Shown: positions 26,121-32,901 of the stretch, in pieces
Layout of the letters: each line of letters begins with the position of its first letter
Position numbering within the stretch: position 1 is the stretch's first letter
Assembly (NCBI GenBank): GCA_009701885.1
Contig: WLJH01000006.1
Coordinates: 82,417-146,416 of the forward strand
Reading direction: 5' to 3'
DNA length: 64,000 nt
DNA from: Actinomycetota bacterium
Lineage (GTDB): Bacteria > Actinomycetota > Actinomycetes > Propionibacteriales > Nocardioidaceae
Notes under the pieces: model-generated
What the model was told of the DNA's origin: nothing
Seen by the model: only the letters and a program-made list of their open reading frames with translations
Databases searched by the model: none
Program-made: the position numbers and the translations under genes

Positions 26121-27101
26121 ATGACGTCCCCCTCCAGCCTGCCCGACGACGCCTGGATCGGCAGCGACCCCGCCTGGCGCGGCGTGCGGCAGGAGTCCCT
26201 CGACGTCCTCGGCCGCCCCGTCCGGGTGCTGCGCGCCGACGCCGGCGAATCCGCCGGCCCCGGCGGGGGCACCCCGCAGCTGCTCGTGCACGGGCTGGGC
26301 GGGAGCGCGGCCAACTGGATCGAGGTGATCGCCCCGCTCGCCGCGCACGGCCCGGTGGTGGCGGTCGACCTGCCCGGCTTCGGGCACACCCGCGCCGTGC
26401 CCCACGACCCGCTCACCGTCGGCGGCCACGTCCGCTTCGTACGCCGGGTGCTGGACGCGCTCGGGTGGCAGTCGGCCACCGTGCACGGCAACTCCATGGG
26501 CGGCCTGGTCGCCACGCACCTCGCGGCCCGCCACCCCGAGCGGGTCGACCGGCTGGTGCTGGTCTCCCCCGCGTTCCCGCCTGCGTGCGCGCTGCGCCTG
26601 GTGCCGCCCTCGGTGCCGACCCTCCAGGGCATCGTGACGATGGGCCTGCCCAGCATCGGCGGCGGCCTGCTCGCCGCGGCGACCCGCCGCGATGCCAACC
26701 CGGGAGCCCGCGCGCTGCTGGGCCTGATCTTCACCGACCCCGCGGCCGTGCGCCCCTCCCTCATCGCCGCGATGGCGGCCGACGCGCTCTCGGCCGACGC
26801 CGCCCAGGTCGCCGACCGCAGCCGGGCACTGCGCACCAGCACCCTCTCGATCGCCCGCAGCTGGGTCGACCCGCGCTGGACCTGGCGGGCGATCCGCTCC
26901 GTGGAGGCGCCCACCCTCGTCCTCGGCGGCACCGCCGACGCCCTGGTGCCGGCCCGGGTGCTGCGCGAGGTGCTGGCCGCCCGCCCGGACTGGCACGGCG
27001 AGGTCATCACCGACCGCCGGCACGCACTCATGCTCTCCGAGCCGGAGGAGTACCTCCACCACGTCGGCGCCTGGTTCAGCCAGCACTTGCAGGCGGCCTG
27101 A
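26121..27101 (+). CDS. Alpha/beta hydrolase
   Basis: 326 aa. Oxyanion-side motif LLVHGLGGSAANW near residue 57, nucleophile elbow HGNSMGGLVATH (Ser near 127), Asp in LVLGGTADALVPA near 270 and His in TDRRHALML near 298, so the catalytic triad is complete. Resembles C-C bond hydrolases and esterases of lipid or aromatic degradation. The operator-like palindrome abuts the ATG and there is no ribosome binding site, so transcript start and start codon probably coincide. Possibly co-regulated with the thiolase-hydratase fusion. Confidence 0.85.
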   Translation: MTSPSSLPDDAWIGSDPAWRGVRQESLDVLGRPVRVLRADAGESAGPGGGTPQLLVHGLGGSAANWIEVIAPLAAHGPVVAVDLPGFGHTRAVPHDPLTVGGHVRFVRRVLDALGWQSATVHGNSMGGLVATHLAARHPERVDRLVLVSPAFPPACALRLVPPSVPTLQGIVTMGLPSIGGGLLAAATRRDANPGARALLGLIFTDPAAVRPSLIAAMAADALSADAAQVADRSRALRTSTLSIARSWVDPRWTWRAIRSVEAPTLVLGGTADALVPARVLREVLAARPDWHGEVITDRRHALMLSEPEEYLHHVGAWFSQHLQAA

Positions 27102-27200
27102 GCAGCCACGCGGTCCAGACCGGCCGGCGGGTCGCTCAGGTCGCTGCGAGGCGCGCCGATCGGTGAGGCACTGAGGGTCGACGGACCGCACTCCACACCG

Positions 27201-27224
27201 GGTCCGCCGCTCGTGAGCGGGACC
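27201..27224 (+). terminator. Hairpin after the hydrolase gene
   Basis: GGTC and CCGCTC pair with GAGCGG and GACC around a short loop, in the 200-bp space 27102-27302 between the convergent hydrolase and MerR genes. The rest of that space shows nothing recognisable. Confidence 0.45.
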
Positions 27225-27302
27225 CTGGCGCGCGTCGCGGGAGTGCGAAAGGCGCCAGGGGACCGCTCCCCCTCGGGCCTGCCGCCCCGGGCGTAGCGCC
27301 GC

Positions 27303-28052
27303 TCAGCCTCGCGTGAGCGAGCGGGCGATGACCGCGTTGGCGGCCCGTTGGAAGCCGGTCACGACCGCCTCCAGGGTCAGCTGGCGCAGCCGGGAGACGG
27401 TGTGCTCCATCTGGGCCGCCTGCTCCGGCGACTGCCCGGAGGCGCGGGCGGTACGGCGGTAGGGCTGGAGCACCTGGGTGCGCAGGATGGTGGTGAGCTC
27501 CTCGGCCAGCGCCTCCATGTGGCGCCCGATCGCCTCGGAGGCGGCCCCGAGGCTCTCGGCGCTCACGTCGAGGTCGAGCAGCTCCAGACCGGTCTCCAGG
27601 TTGGGCGCCGCCAGGTAGGTGCCCTCGTCGGTCTCCTCGAGGGCACCCATGACGACCAGGAGCGCCAGCTCGTCGTCGACCAGCGGGCGCCCGGCGCGGC
27701 GCTCGAGGGCAGCGCGGTCCACCGGCACGGGGGCCGAGGTCGTCCAGGAGGTCATCATCGCCCGCTGCAGGGCGAGGTCCTCGGTGGTGGCGTCCTCGGG
27801 CAGCCGGCTCACGACCCGCTCGATCGCCTGCAGGGTGAACCCGTGCTCCTGCAGCGCCCGCACCAGCTCCAGGTGCGCCAGGTGCATCCGGTCGTAGTAG
27901 GCCATCCGCCCGCGGCGTACCGGCGGGGGCAGCAGGCCCAGGCCGGAGTAGTAGCGGGTGTTGCGGACCGTCAGGCCGGCGGCGGTGGCCAGCTCGTCGA
28001 CGGTCATCAGCCCGTCGAGGGGCTCGAGGGCGGAGCCCTGGGTCGCGGTCAT
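27303..28052 (-). CDS. MerR-family transcriptional regulator
   Basis: 249 aa. An N-terminal winged helix-turn-helix (LMTVDELATAAGLTVRNTRYYSGLGLLPPPVRRGRMAYY, residues about 15-50) with the MerR features is followed by a coiled-coil LELVRALQEHGFTLQAIERVV and a long C-terminal domain of about 150 residues with no Cys metal site, so it likely senses a lipid-related effector. The ATG at 28052 stands seven bases behind the -10 TAAGGT (leaderless). It is divergent from an acyl-CoA dehydrogenase gene and probably controls it through the palindrome at 28090-28106. Confidence 0.85.
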   Translation of the reverse strand: MTATQGSALEPLDGLMTVDELATAAGLTVRNTRYYSGLGLLPPPVRRGRMAYYDRMHLAHLELVRALQEHGFTLQAIERVVSRLPEDATTEDLALQRAMMTSWTTSAPVPVDRAALERRAGRPLVDDELALLVVMGALEETDEGTYLAAPNLETGLELLDLDVSAESLGAASEAIGRHMEALAEELTTILRTQVLQPYRRTARASGQSPEQAAQMEHTVSRLRQLTLEAVVTGFQRAANAVIARSLTRG

Positions 28053-28059
28053 GGGCGGC

Positions 28060-28065
28060 ACCTTA
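28060..28065 (-). promoter_or_regulatory. -10 element TAAGGT of the MerR-type gene
   Basis: Minus-strand TAAGGT with a seven-base gap to the ATG at 28052 and no Shine-Dalgarno sequence: leaderless promoter. Confidence 0.5.
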
Positions 28066-28089
28066 GCCGCTGAGATGACACTTGAACTG

Positions 28090-28106
28090 TGACAGTCATG
28101 CTGTCA
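28090..28106. promoter_or_regulatory. MerR operator candidate
   Basis: TGACAG-TCATG-CTGTCA is a perfect 6-bp inverted repeat located between the divergent regulator and acyl-CoA dehydrogenase starts. A TTGAAC at 28082-28087 could be the -35 of the dehydrogenase promoter, placing the dyad in the long -35/-10 spacer as in classical MerR promoters. Confidence 0.5.
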
Positions 28107-28204
28107 GAGTTCTTCCACCGACATACGTGACGGGCAGCACAGCCCCCGCTCGACCACCAGCACCACCACCGGCACGACCCCGCGAACCCCGAGGAGCCCA
28201 TCTG

Positions 28205-29353
28205 ATGGCCACGCCGACCTCCATCTACACCCAGGAGCACGAGGACTTCCGCGCCATGGTGCGGACCTTCATGGAGAAGGAGGTCGCCCCCCACATGGAG
28301 CAGTGGGAGAAGGACGGCCAGGTCAGCCGCGAGCTGTGGACCAAGGCCGGCGAGCAGGGGATCCTCTGCTTCGACGTGCCCGAGGAGTACGGCGGGATGG
28401 GCATGGACGACTTCCGCTACAACGCGGTCGTCTCCGAGGAGCTCTCCCGGATCGGCGCGAGCGGTCCGGGCTTCCCGGTCCACACCGACATCATCGTCCC
28501 CTACATCACCTCCCTCGGCACCGAGGAGCAGAAGCAGCGCTGGCTCCCCGGCTGCGTCCGCGGCGAGCTGATCTCGGCCATCGGCATGACCGAGCCGGGC
28601 GCCGGCTCGGACCTCCAGGGCATCAAGACCAGCGCCGTGGACAAGGGCGACCACTACGTCCTCAACGGCGCGAAGACCTTCATCTCCAACGGCATCATGA
28701 GCGACATCGTCATCGTGGTGTGCCGCACCGACCCCGACGCCGGCCACATGGGCTTCAGCCTGCTGGTCGTCGAGCGCGGCATGCCCGGCTTCGAGCGCGG
28801 CCGCAACCTGGACAAGATGGGCCTGAAGGCGCAGGACACCGCCGAGCTGTTCTTCGACAACGTCGAGGTGCCGAAGTCCAACCTGCTGGGCAAGGAGGGC
28901 GAGGGCTTCATCTACCTCATGCAGAACCTCCCCCAGGAGCGAATCTCCATCGGCGTCCAGGCCGTGGCCGCCGTCGAGTACGTCCTCGAGCTGTGCCTGG
29001 CCTACGCCAAGGAGCGCGAGGCGTTCGGCAAGCCGATCGGCAAGTTCCAGCACAACCGCTTCGTGCTCGCCGAGATGGCCACCCAGGCCTACGTCGCCCG
29101 CACCTTCATCAACGAGTGCATCCTCAAGCTCAACGCCGGCGAGGCCGACCCGTCGCTGGCCTCGATGGCCAAATGGTGGACCACCGAGCTGCAGGCCCAG
29201 GTCGTCGACGCGGGCGTGCAGCTGCACGGCGGCTACGGCTACATGAGCGAGTACCCCATCTCCCGCGCCTACACCGACTCCCGCATCTCGCGGATCTACG
29301 GCGGCACCACCGAGATCATGAAGGAGATCATCGGGCGCAGCATGGGTCTCTGA
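28205..29353 (+). CDS. Acyl-CoA dehydrogenase
   Basis: 382 aa, normal family length. FAD- and substrate-binding motifs: AIGMTEPGAGSDLQGIKTSA near residue 130, FISNGIMSDIVIVVCRTD, ERISIGVQAVAAVEYVLEL, REAFGKPIGKFQHNRF and the C-terminal HGGYGYMSEYPISRAY, where the stretch YGGTTEIMKEIIGRSM carries the Glu base position. It catalyses the first step of beta-oxidation; chain-length preference unknown. GAGGAG lies eight bases before the ATG. The gene is divergent from the MerR regulator. Confidence 0.92.
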   Translation: MATPTSIYTQEHEDFRAMVRTFMEKEVAPHMEQWEKDGQVSRELWTKAGEQGILCFDVPEEYGGMGMDDFRYNAVVSEELSRIGASGPGFPVHTDIIVPYITSLGTEEQKQRWLPGCVRGELISAIGMTEPGAGSDLQGIKTSAVDKGDHYVLNGAKTFISNGIMSDIVIVVCRTDPDAGHMGFSLLVVERGMPGFERGRNLDKMGLKAQDTAELFFDNVEVPKSNLLGKEGEGFIYLMQNLPQERISIGVQAVAAVEYVLELCLAYAKEREAFGKPIGKFQHNRFVLAEMATQAYVARTFINECILKLNAGEADPSLASMAKWWTTELQAQVVDAGVQLHGGYGYMSEYPISRAYTDSRISRIYGGTTEIMKEIIGRSMGL

Positions 29354-29399
29354 CCCCCCGCTGCACCCGGCGCTGCACCCGGCGCTCCCCCGCCGACAC

Positions 29400-29433
29400 C
29401 TCGCCCGGCCGGCCCTCAGACCGGCCGGGCGAG
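29400..29433. terminator. Bidirectional terminator hairpin
   Basis: CTCGCCCGGCCGG pairs perfectly with CCGGCCGGGCGAG around an 8-nt loop. It separates the acyl-CoA dehydrogenase from the convergent PPOx gene and overlaps the last codons of the latter, whose stop lies in the loop. Two 12-bp copies of CTGCACCCGGCG (29361-29384) precede it. Confidence 0.7.
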
Positions 29434-29832
29434 CCTGCGTCCGGTGACCTTCGTGGGCCGGATCCGCACGGTCGCGGACTTCGTGCCGGTCGGCCACGCC
29501 GTCGGCGCGTCGGCCGGCGCCGGCTCCAGCAGCACCCTGGCCACCCCCCGCACCAGCACGCTCCACCCCGTGCGCGCCTGGTCGTCGAACAGGTCGACCT
29601 CCACGGCCACCCGGCTGTCGTCGACCTCCCGCGCGATCGTGGAGTACGCCGCGGTGCGCACCACCACGGAGCCGGCCGAGACCGCGAGGTTGACGGGGAC
29701 CACCACCGGGCCCTGCGCGTCCACCCACGCGAGGCGGCCCACCGAGACCGTCTCGAGCAGCTGCCAGCAGGTGTCCTCGTCGAGGTCGATGAGGACGGGC
29801 TTGACGTCGGTTCCGGGGTCAGTGGTTCCCAT
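29416..29832 (-). CDS. Pyridoxamine 5'-phosphate oxidase-fold protein
   Basis: 138 aa. Split-barrel flavin/F420 protein: CWQLLETVSVGRLAWVDAQGPVVVPVNLAV near the N-terminus and SVLVRGVARVLLEP in the middle, as in actinobacterial PPOx-like proteins often encoded with dormancy genes. Cofactor and substrate unknown. The ATG follows CACGCTGGGGTC, almost the same sequence that precedes the Acg-type gene start, and no Shine-Dalgarno sequence is seen. A DosR-like box lies about 36-50 bp upstream. Confidence 0.82.
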   Translation of the reverse strand: MGTTDPGTDVKPVLIDLDEDTCWQLLETVSVGRLAWVDAQGPVVVPVNLAVSAGSVVVRTAAYSTIAREVDDSRVAVEVDLFDDQARTGWSVLVRGVARVLLEPAPADAPTAWPTGTKSATVRIRPTKVTGRRLARPV

Positions 29833-29867
29833 GACCCCAGCGTGCGCGCGCCGCGGGTCGTCGTCGC

Positions 29868-29882
29868 AGGGTCGAAGGTCCT
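29868..29882 (-). promoter_or_regulatory. DosR/DevR-like box upstream of the PPOx gene
   Basis: The minus strand reads AGGACCTTCGACCCT, two mismatches from GGGACTTTNGNCCCT. The centre is about 43 bp upstream of the start codon, the ideal activating position for a leaderless transcript. In the rest of the space up to 30138 nothing further is recognised. Confidence 0.45.
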
Positions 29883-30138
29883 GACCGCGCGTGGCGGGGG
29901 TCCTCGACCCCGCGGTCCAGACCAGTGCGCCGTCGGACGGACCCGCGCGTTTGCCGCTGCCGGTCCGCGGGCAGGACTCGCTCGGCACGACCCGGTCTCG
30001 GCCGCGCGCAGTGCATGTCCCGGGGGTGGACTGCGGCGGAGGGGTCGGCCCCGGACCTCCGCGCGCGACCGTGTCCCGCCGAGCCGGCACACGTTTCCGG
30101 AAGAACGCGTGGGCTCGACCGACGACGGCTCGCCCGGC

Positions 30139-32901
30139 TCAGGTCCAGTGGCGGCGCATCACGGTCGCGACGTCGAACGGGTCGCTGCCGCGCTGGGCCG
30201 CGAGCACCCCGGCACCCTCGGGCGAGCCGGTGTAGAGCGCTTCCCCTCCCCCGACCCAGTGGTCGAAGGCGCACGCGTACGCGGCCGCGCGCTCGGCCCG
30301 CACGCCGAGCACGGTGGGGACCGGGTGCCACACGGTGCCGTCCGGCTCGAGCAGCCGTCCACGGGCCGCGGCGACCAGCTCGCTCGTGGGCCGGGGGCGG
30401 TCGAGCAGCAGGTGCCGGGGCACGACGTAGCGCGGCGACAGCACCGGCCCGAGCGCCTCGTCGAGCGCCCGGGCGAAGACCTCGGACTCCGGCTCGGGCA
30501 CATCGGCGAGGCGGCAGCGGTACTCTCCCGAGGCGTCGACCTCCACCGCGAGCGCAGCCGCACCAGCGCCGACCAGGCCGCAGTCGTGGAGGGCGTCGGC
30601 CACGGCGCCGGCCACCTGCTCGACCGAGGGCGGCACCGCCCCGGCCGCGACCAGCGCGCGACCGCGGCCGGCCAGCGTCGTACGTCGCAGCAGCAGGGCG
30701 GTCACGAGCGCGACGGTGAGCACGACGAGCGCGACGACCGGCAGGTCCAGACCCGGCCCGAGCACGCCCGCGAGCAACGCGCCGCCAGCGAGGACCGGCC
30801 CGCCTGGGGTGGCCTGCGGGACCGGCGTGCGCGGCTCGAGCCCGGCGAGGCGCACGGCGACCGGCACCGGGGTCGCCAGGGTGCCCACCGTGCCCGCGCG
30901 CCGGGGGCGGACACGGACCGTGCGGCCGGGCCGGTCGGCGTACGGCTCCCCCACGCGCCAGCGCTCGCGGATGCCGGCGCGGTCCTCGGCGCGCAGCACC
31001 ATCCGGGCGTTGACCGCGTCGACCTCGCTGTCGGGCGGGGCGGCGTAGGGCGAGAAGGCGGGGTCGATGTGGCCCACCCCGTCGACGACCTCGCCGTCGG
31101 CGTCGACCCCGAAGAAGCCGGCGTGCTTGCGCACCAGCCGCAGCCAGTCGCGGTCGCCTCGCGGGTGCCGGTCGCTGACGCACACCACCGACCAGTTCAC
31201 CGCGACCTTGTCGGGGTGGGTGGGGTCGGTGCGCAGCGCGCGGCCGCGGGTCTGGACGACAGCGGTCGTGGTCGTCACCGAGGTCAGGTCGACCAGGCCG
31301 CTGACCGAGCGGGCGTCCCAGCCCTCGCCGAGCAGCCCGCGGGTGCCGACGAGCACCGTCGTGCCGCCCTGCTCGAGGAACCGGGTCACGTGCGGGACCC
31401 AGCGCCGGCTGGTCCACGGCCCCTCGAGCCGGTGCACCGCCCCGCCGGGCACGGTGGGCTCCGGGCTGACCCGCAGCGAGGCCGCGAGCCCGGCGTCGGT
31501 GGTGGCGACGTGCGCGACCAGCCTCTCCAGGGTGGGTACGCCGCCGGCGACCGTGCTCCCCGTCACGAGCAGCGCGTCGGAGCCCGCGGGGTCGCTGACC
31601 AGTGCCGCCAGCACGGCGTGCGCGGAGCCGGCCTGCTCCGAGAGCACCCCGCGCAGGTCGACCGGGAGCGTGGCGGTCGCGCTCTCGTGGTCGCAGAGCA
31701 CCAGGAGCCGACGTCGCTCCCCCAGCGCCTGCTGCTCCACCCGCGCGATCTCCACAGCCGCCTGCGTCTTGGCCTCCGAGCGGGCCAGCACCCGGTCGAT
31801 CGGCGAGCGGCCGCGCCGCACGCCGTTGCGGGTCAAGACGTGGCCCACGGCGGGCAGCGCCCGGCGCACCCCCTCCAGGGCCGCGGCGTCGGCGGGGTCC
31901 TCGCTGCGCAGCAGGTGGCCGGTGGCCCAGTCCCCCACGAGCAGGACCCAATCGTCGGCGCTCGGGTCGCGACGGTGCTCCTCGGTGGGCCGCGCACCCG
32001 GCGGCAGGGTCAGCATGCCGGCGTGGTGCAGGCGCAGCGCGGCGTCGGCCAGCGCGGGCTCGGCCGCGGCCAGCCGGGCCCACGAGGCGTCGGCCCCGGT
32101 GGCGGCGCCCGACGCGCTGCGCTCGACCAGCCGCCGGTCCAGCCACTCCAGGAAGGGCACGGAGCCGAAGCTCGGGTCGGCGAGGGCGGCGACGAGTTCG
32201 GCGAACCGCTCGGCGCTGGAGTCGACCCACGCCGCCTCGTGCGGGGTGGGCGGCACGAGCCACACCAGCTCGGCGAAGGGCGCCAGGTCGCCCTCGCGCA
32301 CGACCGCGGGGATGGAGGCCTCGAAGACCGTGCCGCCGAAGAGGGTGTCCACCAGCTCGGCCTGCTCGCGGGTGAGCGCGGCGGGCGGGGTGGCGGTGAG
32401 GCCGAGCACCCGCGCGTCGGGCAGGTCGGCGAGCAGCTCGGCCAGCAGCCGGCCCCACACCTCGAGCAGGTGGTGACACTCGTCGAGGACGAGCAGCAGC
32501 GGGCCGGCGGCGCGCAGCTCCTCGACCCGGGCCCGGCCGTTCTCGTGCAGCCGCGCCACCTGGGACTGCTCCTCGCCCTGCTCGTCGACCTCCGCATCGG
32601 GGTCGAAGAGCGCGACCGCCTGGTAGGTCCAGGCGGTGAGGGCCAGGTCCAGCGCGGCCGCCTGCGCCTCCCACTGCCCGACGATCGCGGTGTTGGGCCC
32701 GAGCACGACCACGCGCTCGACCTCGCCCGAGGCCAGCAGCGCCTCCGCGGTCTCCAGCCCGACCCGGGTCTTCCCCGCGCCCGGCGGGAGCACGGTCCAG
32801 GCGCGTCGCCGGCCCGATGCCCAGGCCTGCTCCAGCGCGGTGAGCGCCAGCCGCTGGTGAGTGCGCAGCGGCGGCCGCCCGGCCTGCTGCCCCACAGCCA
32901 T
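30139..32901 (-). CDS. SF2 helicase with a membrane hairpin and a novel C-terminal domain
   Basis: 920 aa. The N-terminal RecA domain has Walker A VLPPGAGKTRVG near residue 40, DEAH-type box LLVLDECHHLLE near 128 and motif III LGLTATPPAAL near 163; the second RecA domain has LVGTRGLLGEGWDARS and motif VI VVQTRGRALRTDP. After about residue 690 two closely spaced hydrophobic segments (VLAGGALLAGVLGPG and PVVALVVLTVALVTALLL, about 700-740) form a membrane hairpin, unusual for a helicase, followed by a soluble 180-residue domain that I do not recognise (TVWHPVPTVLGVRAERAAAY, ALYTGSPEGAGV). ATGA overlap with the glnE stop suggests cotranscription. Its role is unknown. Confidence 0.8.
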   Translation of the reverse strand: MAVGQQAGRPPLRTHQRLALTALEQAWASGRRRAWTVLPPGAGKTRVGLETAEALLASGEVERVVVLGPNTAIVGQWEAQAAALDLALTAWTYQAVALFDPDAEVDEQGEEQSQVARLHENGRARVEELRAAGPLLLVLDECHHLLEVWGRLLAELLADLPDARVLGLTATPPAALTREQAELVDTLFGGTVFEASIPAVVREGDLAPFAELVWLVPPTPHEAAWVDSSAERFAELVAALADPSFGSVPFLEWLDRRLVERSASGAATGADASWARLAAAEPALADAALRLHHAGMLTLPPGARPTEEHRRDPSADDWVLLVGDWATGHLLRSEDPADAAALEGVRRALPAVGHVLTRNGVRRGRSPIDRVLARSEAKTQAAVEIARVEQQALGERRRLLVLCDHESATATLPVDLRGVLSEQAGSAHAVLAALVSDPAGSDALLVTGSTVAGGVPTLERLVAHVATTDAGLAASLRVSPEPTVPGGAVHRLEGPWTSRRWVPHVTRFLEQGGTTVLVGTRGLLGEGWDARSVSGLVDLTSVTTTTAVVQTRGRALRTDPTHPDKVAVNWSVVCVSDRHPRGDRDWLRLVRKHAGFFGVDADGEVVDGVGHIDPAFSPYAAPPDSEVDAVNARMVLRAEDRAGIRERWRVGEPYADRPGRTVRVRPRRAGTVGTLATPVPVAVRLAGLEPRTPVPQATPGGPVLAGGALLAGVLGPGLDLPVVALVVLTVALVTALLLRRTTLAGRGRALVAAGAVPPSVEQVAGAVADALHDCGLVGAGAAALAVEVDASGEYRCRLADVPEPESEVFARALDEALGPVLSPRYVVPRHLLLDRPRPTSELVAAARGRLLEPDGTVWHPVPTVLGVRAERAAAYACAFDHWVGGGEALYTGSPEGAGVLAAQRGSDPFDVATVMRRHWT

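Noticed and set aside
29888..29914. GGGGTCCTCGACCCC as another DosR box
   Set aside because: Spacing between the arms is one base short of the DosR core and it has no matching start codon.
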